This document shows, one piece after another, positions 1-5,533 of a stretch of 5,533 bases of DNA. A model generated the notes under the pieces. The model saw only the letters and a program-made list of their open reading frames with translations. It searched no databases and was not told where the DNA came from. Where the stretch lies: the NCBI GenBank assembly GCA_005888925.1, contig VBCP01000482.1, positions 1-5,533 of the forward strand, read 5' to 3'. Each line of letters opens with the position of its first letter. The stretch's first letter is position 1. Both the position numbers and the translations under genes were made by a program. Source of the DNA: Betaproteobacteria bacterium (lineage in GTDB: Bacteria > Pseudomonadota > Gammaproteobacteria > Burkholderiales > SG8-39).

Positions 1-1079
1 CTCGCCGCGCGCACGCGCGACGTCGCCGGCGCCGAGGATGCGCTGTCGGAAGCATTCGCGGCCGCGCTCGCCGACTGGCCGGCGAGCGGCGTGCCGCGCG
101 CGCCGGAGGCGTGGCTGCTGACGGTGGCGCGGCGCAAGCTCGTCGATGCCGCGCGGCGCCGCCGTACCACCGAAGACAGCGTCGAGGTGGTCCAGTTGCT
201 TTCGGAGGTGGAAAGCGACGGTGACATCCCCGACGAGCGCCTGCGCCTGATGTTCGCCTGCGCGCACCCGGCGATCGACGAGGGCGTGCGCGCGCCGCTC
301 ATCCTGCAGGTGGTGCTCGGCTTCGACGCCGCTGCAATCGCCTCGGCCTTCCTCGTCGCGCCGGCGGCGATGGGCCAGCGCCTGGTGCGCGCGAAGAGCC
401 GCATCCGCCAGGCGGGCATCCCGTTCAGCGTGCCGGGGCGCGGCGAGCTCGCCGAGCGGCTCGATGCCGTGCTGGAAGCGATCTACGCCATCTTCGCCGA
501 GGGCTGGTCCGATCCCGCCGGTACCCAGGCGCAAACCCGGGGCCTGGCGGAGGAAGCGATCTGGCTCGGGCGCCTGGTCGCGTTGCTCTTGCCGCCGGAG
601 CCCGAGGTGCTGGGACTGCTCGCGCTGATGCTGCATGCCGAAGCCCGGCGCGCCGCGCGGCGCGATGCGGCGGGCGAGTTCGTGCCGCTCGGCGCGCAGG
701 ACCCGGCGCGCTGGGACGCCGCGCTGATCGACGAAGCCGAAGCGCTGCTCGTCGCCGCGAGCCGCATGAATTCGCCGGGGCGCTTCCAGCTCGAGGCGGC
801 GGTGCAGTCGGCGCACGCGGTGCGGCGGTGGTGGCGATTAATCGCGCGGTCGCGCTCGCCGAAGTGGATGGACTCGCGGCGGGATTGAAGGCACTCGACG
901 CGCTGCAGGACGATCCGCGCCTCGCGCAGTACCAGCCGTTCTGGGCGGCGCGCGCCGAGCTGCTCGCGCGCCTAGGCGACGCCGGCGCCGCGGCGGAAGC
1001 CTATGTGCGCGCCATCGGGCTCGAGGCTGATCCGGCCGTACGCCGCTACCTCCAGAGCCGGCTCGCCGCGTGCGGCTAG
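1..1079 (+). pseudogene. ECF42-type RNA polymerase sigma factor with C-terminal TPR-like extension; 5' end cut by window, interrupted by internal deletion/frameshift
   Basis: Extracytoplasmic-function sigma factors direct core RNA polymerase to specific promoters; the ECF42 type carries a long C-terminal helical/TPR extension and usually sits beside DGPF/YCII-domain genes. The frame is open from base 1, so the true start lies upstream; roughly the first 20 residues are missing by comparison with the family. Frame 1 shows the end of region 2 (LTVARRKLVDAARR, codons 40-53), region 4 (DERLRLMFACAHP onward, about codons 77-135, with the helix-turn-helix near QRLVRAKSRIRQAG) and the first part of the extension (AIYAIFAEGWSD; ARWDAALIDEAEALL). 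After LEAAVQSAHA (ending about 819) frame 1 turns to nonsense and stops at TGA 886-888. Family sequence resumes in frame 3 from about 819 (VVAINRAVALAEVDG) through YQPFWAARAELLARLG to TAG at 1077-1079. Some 25-30 family residues between the halves are absent. This is either a decaying gene or a sequence/assembly error. Family assignment is firm; its regulon is unknown. Confidence 0.85.
816..830 (+). other. Deletion/frameshift junction within the sigma factor gene
   Basis: The reading frame that matches the family changes from frame 1 to frame 3 here. Frame 1 matches up to codon 817-819, and frame 3 matches from about 819-821 (G-A-A-V-V-A-I-N). The hexamer GCGGTG occurs at 799-804, 817-822 and 825-830, so the site lies in short direct repeats of the kind that favour slippage or repeat-mediated deletion. 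The size of the missing piece is judged from memory of ECF42 homologues, not from an alignment. Confidence 0.65.
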
Positions 1080-1246
1080 CGCCGCTGTCCGCGCCGCCGC
1101 TCCCGCAAGTGCATGATTCCCGACCAGACGAACATGACGAGCGCCACCACGAACAGGATCGGCACCAGCGGGCCTTTGATCGTGAGGGCGAACACGCCGG
1201 CGATGATCGCGATGATCAGGAAAAAGATGGTAACGGTCAGCAGCAT
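1076..1246 (-). CDS. Small two-helix inner-membrane protein of unknown function (56 aa)
   Basis: The product is a tiny hydrophobic protein with two predicted membrane segments, about residues 3-21 (LTVTIFFLIIAIIAGVFAL) and 27-46, joined by a short TIKGP turn. It ends in a strongly basic tail (RERRRGQRR), which by the positive-inside rule should face the cytoplasm. ATG at 1246-1244 is chosen because GAGGAG (1258-1253) lies 6 nt upstream. An in-frame GTG at 1291 would add 15 charged residues and has no visible ribosome site. Size and helix arrangement recall small YtjA/DUF1328-like membrane proteins, but I do not see that family's glycine/alanine pattern, so I leave it unnamed. Its stop codon overlaps the sigma factor stop on the opposite strand at CTAG 1076-1079. 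Its ribosome site lies in a hairpin (separate entry). The gene is probably real; its role is unknown. Confidence 0.75.
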   Translation of the reverse strand: MLLTVTIFFLIIAIIAGVFALTIKGPLVPILFVVALVMFVWSGIMHLRERRRGQRR

Positions 1247-1252
1247 GGCGGT

Positions 1253-1282
1253 CTCCTCGCGGCGACATCCCCGCGCGAGGAG
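1253..1282 (-). promoter_or_regulatory. 9-bp inverted repeat that would pair with the Shine-Dalgarno of the small membrane protein gene
   Basis: CTCCTCGCG at 1253-1261 is the exact reverse complement of CGCGAGGAG at 1274-1282, separated by 12 nt. In the minus-strand transcript the 3' arm is CGCGAGGAG, whose GAGGAG is the Shine-Dalgarno sited 6 nt before ATG 1246-1244. Folding would therefore hide the ribosome site in a GC-rich stem, as in translational switches or thermometers. The repeat is seen directly; regulatory function is inferred, and a DNA operator is the alternative. Confidence 0.45.
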
Positions 1283-1335
1283 GTCATGCACTATGCGTGC
1301 CCGTGTCGTAACCTAATTTTTCGGCAGATCGCCTG

Positions 1336-1362
1336 CATTGCGCCCGAAAAGCGCCATTGCGC
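1336..1362 (+). repeat. Pair of CATTGCGC direct repeats, 19 bp apart
   Basis: CATTGCGC occurs exactly at 1336-1343 and 1355-1362, start-to-start distance 19 bp, and lies 54-80 bp upstream of the OmpA-like start codon. Two turns of the helix (about 21 bp) is close to this spacing, so it could be a tandem binding site for a regulator of the OmpA-like gene. It could also be chance in GC-rich DNA. Confidence 0.3.
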
Positions 1363-1415
1363 GTGGCGAGCATTCTCCCGTCGACCACGACACCACCTAC
1401 AAAGGGAGAAAGCCC

Positions 1416-2057
1416 ATGCTCGCAGACGTTTTGAAATCCTCGTTGATCGCCGCCGCCATCGCCACAGGCTATGCGCACGCGCAAATTAGCGACAATTGCG
1501 ACGGTTACCTCACCGCCGGCGCGCAGGAGCCCGTGCGCAGCGCCTACGGCGAATGCTGGCGCACGAGCTCCTGGACCGCGGAGCGCGCGTCGCAGGAATG
1601 CGATCCGCAGCTCGTCGTCAAGGACACGCCCAAGGCGCCGGTGATGCCCGCCCCGCAAGCGCCGCAGCGCGCAAGCTACGCGACGGAGGTGCTTTTCGAC
1701 TTCCAGCGTGCCGAGCTCGACGCCGACGGACGCAAGCTGCTCGATGACCTGGCGCAAAAGCTGCTCGCGATCGACGCGGAGAAGGTGACCGCGACGGCGT
1801 ACGCCGATCGCATCGGCGGCGCCGAGTACAACGAGCGGCTCTCCGCGCGCCGCGCGGAGGCGATCCGCGTTTATCTCGTCGAGAAGGGCGTGTCCGAAAA
1901 GCTGCTCAGCTTCGAAGCCAAGGGCGCGCGCGAGCCGGTCACGGCGGGGCGCTGCGAGGCGATGGGTCCCGAGACCAAGCACAACGCGAAGCTCGTCGCC
2001 TGCCTGCGGCCCGACCGCCGGGTGGTGATCGAGGTCGCCGGTCGCCCGAAGCCCTAG
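1416..2057 (+). CDS. OmpA-family outer-membrane/peptidoglycan-associated protein, secreted (213 aa)
   Basis: OmpA C-terminal domains bind the diaminopimelate stem peptide of peptidoglycan and tether the outer membrane to the wall. ATG 1416 follows GGGAG (1404-1408) by 7 nt. Residues 1-22 form a signal peptide ending AHA before Gln23. Mature residues 23-70 are a short Cys/Trp-containing segment (Cys28, Cys47-Trp48, Trp53, Cys62), followed by a Pro/Ala linker (71-85), so there is no eight-strand barrel. The OmpA domain covers about 88-209: VLFDFQRAELD, then Asp131 and Arg146, which match by spacing the DAP-contacting Asp and Arg of known OmpA domains. The usual HTD is AYAD here, keeping the Asp. 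An insertion near 174-200 holds Cys180 and Cys196, a likely disulfide and a feature I associate with betaproteobacterial OmpA proteins. It overlaps the P450 gene tail-to-tail by 4 bp. Family is certain; whether it is a lipid-free periplasmic or outer-membrane-attached form is not. Confidence 0.9.
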   Translation: MLADVLKSSLIAAAIATGYAHAQISDNCDGYLTAGAQEPVRSAYGECWRTSSWTAERASQECDPQLVVKDTPKAPVMPAPQAPQRASYATEVLFDFQRAELDADGRKLLDDLAQKLLAIDAEKVTATAYADRIGGAEYNERLSARRAEAIRVYLVEKGVSEKLLSFEAKGAREPVTAGRCEAMGPETKHNAKLVACLRPDRRVVIEVAGRPKP

Positions 2058-3499
2058 GCCCTGCCGCGGAGCTTCATGCGCAGCCCGACCGGCGCCATGG
2101 TGAAGGCGAGCTGCTCGCGCGGCTCGCCGCCGCGCGCGGTGCCGACGCTTTCGAGCTCGAAGCCCGCGAGCAGCATGGCGATCACCATCTTCATCTCCAG
2201 CATCGCGAGGTAGCGCCCGGGGCACAGGCGCGGCCCCGCGCCGAAGGGCATGGCGACGCGCTTGGCCGATGCTGCGCTCTTCGCCGCGGGATCGAGCCAG
2301 CGCGCCGGGTCGAAGGCCTGCGCGTCGTGGAAGTGGCGCTCGTCCGTGGCGGGCGCTCGCATCAGGCACATCACCACCTGCTTCGCCGGGATCTCGATGC
2401 CGGCGACCACGGTGTCGCGGCTCGCCTCGAGGATGATGAGCGGCGCCACCGGGCGCAGGCGCATGGTCTCGTTCGTGCAAGCTTCAACGAACGGCAGCTT
2501 CGCGAGCTGCTCATATTGCGACGGCAGCGGCCCGCCGCCCAGAACCGCGCGCACCTCGTCGCGTGCGCGCGCGAGCGCCGCCGGGTTGGCGGACAGGAGA
2601 TAGATCATCCACGCGAGCGTGTTGGCGGTGGTGTCCTCGCCCGCGAGCAGCATGGTGAGCACGTTGCCCGCGACGTCGGCATCGTCGACGCCGCTGCCGT
2701 CGGTGTCGCGCGCGGCGATCATCGCCTCGATCAGGTTCGTGGGACTCGCGCGCAGCGAGGGCTCCGCGTCCATGCGTTTGCGCGCGGTAGCGATGAAGCC
2801 GTCGACGGCGCGGTGCAGCTCGGCAAGATGCTCCCGGAGCGCGCGGTCGGCCGGCAGGCGGAAGTAGCGCCAATAGCGGAACGGCGCCATCAGCCGGCGG
2901 AAGAGCGCCGGCAGCACCTTGTCGAGGTGCTGCTGGATCACTTCCTCGTCGGACTCGATGGTGTTGATGTCGGCGCCGAACGCGAGCCCCGCGGTCACGT
3001 CCACGGTGTAGCGCATGAGATCGGCCTGCAGATCGATCGCCGTACCGGCCGCGGCCGCGCGGCGCCAGCGCCCGGCGAAGCGCTCGGTCACGCGCACCAG
3101 CGCCGGGAAATACGACTTGATGTGCGCCGGGTCGAGGCCCGCCATGACCATCGGCCGCTGGCGGCGCCATTCCTCGCCGTTGGCGGTGAACACGCCGTCG
3201 AAGCCCATCTCGCGCGCGATCGAGGCGAGCCGCGCGGTGCGCAGGAAGCCGTCGGGACGGTCGCGCAGCATCGTGCCGATCGCCTCGGCGTCGGCGATGA
3301 CCAGCACCTCGCGGCTCACGTTGCGGAAGCGATAGTAATCGCCGTACTTGCGGCGCCATTGCTCGAGCGTGAGGTGCAGCCGCTCGCGCTCGAGGCTCAG
3401 CAGATTGCCGACGAGCGGCAGCCCCGGCGGGGCCGGCAGGGCGCTGATAGGTTTTGAATTCGGGATCAGGGTCGTAATTATCGCTTTGCCATCATTCAT
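2054..3499 (-). CDS. Cytochrome P450 monooxygenase (481 aa)
   Basis: P450s use heme iron and two electrons from redox partners to insert one oxygen atom of O2 into a substrate. All hallmark motifs are intact (numbering from Met at 3499): proline-rich PAPPGLPLVGN near 22-32, helix-C WRRQR at 111-115, I-helix oxygen-activation motif AGEDTT at 286-291, ExxR as ETMR at 344-347, FDPARW at 396-401, and heme-binding PFGAGPRLCPG at 418-428 with ligand Cys426. The start at 3499 follows AGGA (3508-3505) by 5 nt; an upstream in-frame ATG at 3550 would add 17 Arg-rich residues and lacks support. No N-terminal membrane helix is seen, so it should be soluble. It resembles the bacterial E-class CYP4/CYP102-like heme domains, and the C-terminus has no fused reductase. 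No ferredoxin or reductase is adjacent. Substrate is unknown; a hydrophobic or fatty-acid-like substrate is only a guess from class. Confidence 0.95.
   Translation of the reverse strand: MNDGKAIITTLIPNSKPISALPAPPGLPLVGNLLSLERERLHLTLEQWRRKYGDYYRFRNVSREVLVIADAEAIGTMLRDRPDGFLRTARLASIAREMGFDGVFTANGEEWRRQRPMVMAGLDPAHIKSYFPALVRVTERFAGRWRRAAAAGTAIDLQADLMRYTVDVTAGLAFGADINTIESDEEVIQQHLDKVLPALFRRLMAPFRYWRYFRLPADRALREHLAELHRAVDGFIATARKRMDAEPSLRASPTNLIEAMIAARDTDGSGVDDADVAGNVLTMLLAGEDTTANTLAWMIYLLSANPAALARARDEVRAVLGGGPLPSQYEQLAKLPFVEACTNETMRLRPVAPLIILEASRDTVVAGIEIPAKQVVMCLMRAPATDERHFHDAQAFDPARWLDPAAKSAASAKRVAMPFGAGPRLCPGRYLAMLEMKMVIAMLLAGFELESVGTARGGEPREQLAFTMAPVGLRMKLRGRA
3454..3481 (+). promoter_or_regulatory. 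Possible sigma70-like promoter for the SPFH operon, inside the P450 5' coding region
   Basis: TTGAAT (3454-3459) and AATTAT (3476-3481) are 16 bp apart, each matching 4 of 6 consensus bases. They lie in a conspicuous AT-rich patch (about 3449-3500) in otherwise very GC-rich sequence, and point at the SPFH gene about 97 bp downstream. The same bases encode the P450 N-terminus on the other strand, so the AT-richness may instead reflect easy melting near that gene's translation start. Confidence 0.3.
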
Positions 3500-3577
3500 C
3501 AGCGTCCTGCCATCGCGCGCGCCGCGGCGCGCCGTTCTCCTCGGCTCCAATCACGCCATCCAACTGCGGAGGGGAAG
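3500..3577. promoter_or_regulatory. Divergent intergenic region (P450 / SPFH) with a 16-bp perfect palindrome
   Basis: This 78-bp gap separates the two divergent start codons and holds both ribosome sites: AGGA at 3508-3505 for the P450 and GGAGG at 3568-3572 for the SPFH gene. GCGCGCCGCGGCGCGC at 3517-3532 is a perfect palindrome centred on CCGCGG. It could be an operator shared by both genes or a hairpin in either 5' leader. Alternating G/C sequence makes chance palindromes more likely here, so confidence in function is low. Confidence 0.35.
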
Positions 3578-4771
3578 ATGCTGCAAGGCTTCAAGGACTT
3601 TGTACGCGCCGTCGCCGCCGGCCTCGGCCGCCTGGCGCCCGGCATTGCGGCCGCGGCCTTCGGGGCGCGCGTGTTCGTCGTGCTCGTCATCGCGTTCGCC
3701 GCGGCGGGCTATGCGATCTACCGCCATCCGCCGCTGAAGAGCGTCGCGCGCGGCGAGCTCGGCATCCGCGTCAACCGGCTGACGGGCGAAGTCGAGGAAA
3801 CGCGCGACGCCAGCGTGCTGGTGCTGCCCGGGCTGCATGAGCTGCGCGTGTTCTCGGTGCGCGACCGCGTCTACCGGGCAGCCGACAGCGCGCGCGCGGA
3901 TGGTGCGGCGCCGTTCCAGTCGGTCGAGGGGCTGTCGCTCGGCGTCGACGTCTCGGTGCGCTACGCGCTCGACGTGACGCGGCTGCGCGCGGTATGGAGC
4001 AACCTGCCCGAAAACCTCGACGCCGATCTGGTGCAGCCCGCGGTGGCGAGCGTCATGTACAAAGTGTTCGCGCGCTACACGGTGCGCGAGATCTTCTCGA
4101 CCAAGCGCGCCGAGATCCGCGAGTCGATCGAAACCGAGCTGCGCGCCAAGCTCGCCGCCGACGGCGTCGCGCTGCGCGACGTCCTGATCGGCAAGGTGGA
4201 CCTGCCGTCCGACTATCGCCGCGGCATGGAGGCACTGCTCGCCGAGGAGCTCGCCTCCGAGAAGATGCGCTACACGCTCGAGCTCAAGGAGAAGCGGGTC
4301 AAGGAGACCGAGCTCGAAGGCGAGGCCGCGCGGGTGCGCCGCGAGAAGGCGGCCGAGGCCGCGGCGCTCGAGCAGCTGATCTCCGCGCGCTCGCAGGACG
4401 AAGCGATGAGGCACGTGCTGCCGTTCAAGCAGCGCCAGGTCGAGCAGCGCAGGCTCGAGGCCGAGGCCGAGCGCGTCGCCAACATCCGGCGCGCTCAAGG
4501 CAACGCCCAGGCGCGCCGCATAGAGGCCGACGGCGAGGCCAAGGCGCGCCAGCGGCTGGCGGAGGCGGAGGCCTACCGGCTGGAAAAAGTCGGCAAGGCG
4601 AACGCCGAGCAGATGGAACGCGAGGGCGCGCTGGTGAGCCGCCATCCGCTGCTCATCCAGAAGACGCTCGCCGACAAGCTCTCCGACAAGATCCAGGTGA
4701 TCATCGCGCCGCCGCCGGCGGATCAGGGTTTCATCGGCGCGACCCTGCTCGGCGGAGGGCACAAGCCATGA
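3578..4771 (+). CDS. Membrane-anchored SPFH/Band 7 (prohibitin/flotillin/HflK-HflC-like) protein (397 aa)
   Basis: SPFH proteins form large ring- or cage-like oligomers on membranes that organise microdomains or control membrane proteases such as FtsH. The start at 3578 follows GGAGG (3568-3572) by 5 nt. Residues 1-30 are a short amphipathic leader; one transmembrane helix spans about 31-48 (VFVVLVIAFAAAGYAIY). The Band 7 domain covers roughly 54-215 (ARGELGIRVNRLTGEV; VSVRYALDV; FARYTVREIFSTKRAEI; IGKVDLP). A long Glu/Arg/Ala-rich coiled coil follows at about 216-345, with flotillin-like AEAE runs (LEAEAERV, IEADGEAKARQRLAEAEA). The tail returns to a strand-like segment, IQVIIAPPP (372-380), then Gly-rich residues. 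Charges flank the helix on both sides, so the sequence alone does not settle topology; HflK/HflC have the domain outside the cytoplasm. It overlaps the next gene by ATGA, and GGAGGG at 4754-4759 within it serves that gene. Family is firm; specific subfamily and partner are not. Confidence 0.9.
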   Translation: MLQGFKDFVRAVAAGLGRLAPGIAAAAFGARVFVVLVIAFAAAGYAIYRHPPLKSVARGELGIRVNRLTGEVEETRDASVLVLPGLHELRVFSVRDRVYRAADSARADGAAPFQSVEGLSLGVDVSVRYALDVTRLRAVWSNLPENLDADLVQPAVASVMYKVFARYTVREIFSTKRAEIRESIETELRAKLAADGVALRDVLIGKVDLPSDYRRGMEALLAEELASEKMRYTLELKEKRVKETELEGEAARVRREKAAEAAALEQLISARSQDEAMRHVLPFKQRQVEQRRLEAEAERVANIRRAQGNAQARRIEADGEAKARQRLAEAEAYRLEKVGKANAEQMEREGALVSRHPLLIQKTLADKLSDKIQVIIAPPPADQGFIGATLLGGGHKP

Positions 4772-5533
4772 GGCGCCTGCTGGCCGTGCTCGTTCTCTCG
4801 ATTTCTCTCGGCGCGAAAGCGGGCGGCTATGCCATCGTGGTGCAGGACGAGACGCCGCTGCGGCCTACGCCCGGCGCATCCGCGCGGCCGAGCGCGGTTC
4901 TCTGGCAGGGCGAGACGCTGGAAGTGCGCGGCGTGCGCCTGGACTACCTGGAAGTCTGGGACTACACGCGCGAGCGCGGCGGCTACGTGCGCGCGAGCCA
5001 GGTGCGCCGCCTGGCGCTCAGCGCGGAGGAGGCGCCGGAGCTGCTCGCGATCCTGCGCTTTGTGCGCGGCGTGCCGGGCAGCGAGGCGCTCGGCATCGGC
5101 ATCGCGGCCGCCTATATAGAGGCGGCGCCGCCCGCGGCGCTGAACGGTCCCGAGGGCGTCGAGGCGCTCGATCACATGGGCGCGATGGCCGAGCGGCTGG
5201 CGCGCCGGCCATCCCCGCATGTGGAGGTCGTCGCCCGCTATGGCGTGCGCTTCGTCACCGTCGAGACGAAAGGGCGTATGCGCCTGTGCTACGACGGCGC
5301 GGCGTACCGCAAGCTGCTGTCGATGCGCGCGACGGAGGAGCAGCGCGCCCGCGCCATGCTCGCCCTGTCCGAGCCCGCCTGCCTGCGGGCCGAACTCACC
5401 ATCGCCGAAATGCTGGAGAGCTCGAACGATGCGGCGCTGCCCGGCTATCTGCGCAACCGCATCCTGATGCGGCGCGCGGCGCTGTGGGCGAGCCTCGCTT
5501 ACCAGCAGGCGCGCAAAGGCGAATCCGGCGCGG
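4768..5533 (+). CDS. Secreted SH3-like-domain protein of unknown function, 3' end cut by window (255 aa seen)
   Basis: ATG 4768 overlaps the SPFH stop as ATGA, with GGAGGG (4754-4759) 8 nt upstream, so the two genes are translationally coupled. The frame stays open to the end of the window. Residues 1-18 are a signal peptide (RRLLAVLVLSISLGAKA, cleavage after AKA likely), placing the product in the periplasm. Residues about 20-82 look like a bacterial SH3 domain: YAIVVQDETPLRPTPGA, GETLEVRG, YLEVWDYTRERGGYVRASQVR; such domains often bind cell-wall peptides. The rest is mostly helical and unfamiliar (residues 86-255), with Cys174 and Cys205 as a candidate disulfide. The codon pattern (G/C at third positions) fits its neighbours and supports it as coding. 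Being next to an SPFH gene suggests a shared envelope role, but that is inference. A catalytic domain could lie beyond the window. Confidence 0.8.
   Translation, partial: MRRLLAVLVLSISLGAKAGGYAIVVQDETPLRPTPGASARPSAVLWQGETLEVRGVRLDYLEVWDYTRERGGYVRASQVRRLALSAEEAPELLAILRFVRGVPGSEALGIGIAAAYIEAAPPAALNGPEGVEALDHMGAMAERLARRPSPHVEVVARYGVRFVTVETKGRMRLCYDGAAYRKLLSMRATEEQRARAMLALSEPACLRAELTIAEMLESSNDAALPGYLRNRILMRRAALWASLAYQQARKGESGA

Larger units (their letters stand above)
1247..1415. promoter_or_regulatory. Divergent intergenic region between the small membrane protein and OmpA-like genes
   Basis: These 169 bp must hold the promoters of both divergent genes. The patch at about 1308-1324 (TAACCTAATTTTTCGG) is the only clearly AT-rich part and the likeliest core-promoter zone. 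For the minus strand, TTAGGT (1316-1311) and CATAGT (1295-1290) are 15 bp apart, a weak sigma70-like pair. For the plus strand I found no convincing -35/-10 pair. The OmpA-like gene has a good ribosome site, GGGAG at 1404-1408, 7 nt before its ATG. No protein gene is apparent inside the region. Confidence 0.4.

Noticed and set aside
799..830. GCGGTG repeats as a tandem repeat element
   Set aside because: Irregular spacing and within coding DNA; relevant only as possible slippage sites.
1253..1282. Reading the inverted repeat as an intrinsic terminator
   Set aside because: No T-tract follows it on either strand, and it sits right before a start codon instead of after a stop.
1247..1291. GTG 1291 as the start of the small membrane protein
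   Set aside because: No ribosome site, and it would add a charged, Cys-containing leader before a clean hydrophobic start; kept only as a possible regulatory start in the hairpin finding.
1338..1415. Earlier TTG start for the OmpA-like gene, adding 26 residues
   Set aside because: It would bury the signal peptide behind charged residues; ATG 1416 has a well-placed ribosome site and begins the signal peptide directly.
1284..2480. Long minus-strand open frame (about 398 codons) across the OmpA-like gene and P450 3' end
   Set aside because: Low-complexity Arg/Ala/His-rich translation antisense to two clear genes; long shadow frames are common at this GC content.
2327..3457. Long plus-strand open frame (376 codons) opposite the P450 gene
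   Set aside because: Its translation is repetitive Arg/Ala/Val with no domain, while the opposite strand carries every P450 motif.
3500..3550. ATG 3550 as the start of the P450 gene
   Set aside because: The added 17 residues are Arg-rich and unlike a P450 N-terminus; ATG 3499 has AGGA at 5 nt.
3551..4762. Minus-strand open frame (403 codons) covering nearly all of the SPFH gene
   Set aside because: Leu/Arg/Ala-rich shadow of the strongly supported SPFH gene, without a ribosome site or recognisable domain.
4723..5220. Minus-strand open frame (165 codons) opposite the SH3-domain gene
   Set aside because: The plus-strand frame has a signal peptide, SH3-like pattern, ribosome site and ATGA coupling; the antisense translation is His/Arg-rich with no motif.

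Overview
The window is very GC-rich (about 70% by eye) and densely packed, with five protein-coding loci and no RNA gene, insertion sequence or CRISPR array. It looks like a chromosomal segment of a proteobacterium, most likely a betaproteobacterium. The best pointer is the OmpA-type protein: a short Cys/Trp-rich N-terminus (around Cys47-Trp48 and Cys62) and a Cys-containing insertion before the last strand (Cys180, Cys196), which I associate with betaproteobacterial OmpA proteins. The organism is inferred, not proven.

Layout. 1-1079 (+): 3' part of an ECF42-type sigma factor with a C-terminal TPR-like extension. It is broken near 816-830 by an internal loss of conserved sequence plus a frame change. 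1076-1246 (-): a 56-residue membrane hairpin protein whose Shine-Dalgarno lies in one arm of a 9-bp inverted repeat. 1247-1415: divergent intergenic region with a spaced 8-bp direct repeat. 1416-2057 (+): secreted OmpA-family peptidoglycan-binding protein. 2054-3499 (-): complete cytochrome P450. 3500-3577: short divergent intergenic region with a 16-bp palindrome. 3578-4771 (+): membrane-anchored SPFH/Band 7 protein. 4768-5533 (+): secreted SH3-like-domain protein that starts on the SPFH stop codon and runs off the window.

How the genes relate. The gene order alternates (+ - + - + +). Both convergent pairs end on a shared CTAG, so each pair overlaps by 4 bp and leaves no room for a conventional terminator. 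The only evident operon is the SPFH/SH3 pair, coupled by an ATGA overlap; with the OmpA-like and small membrane proteins it gives the window an envelope flavour. The P450 has no ferredoxin or reductase beside it.

The strongest second-look items are the damaged sigma factor, the paired CTAG stops, the SD-sequestering hairpin and the SPFH-SH3 couple. I do not see a clear new multi-gene system; the SPFH-SH3 pair is the nearest candidate and its function is unknown.
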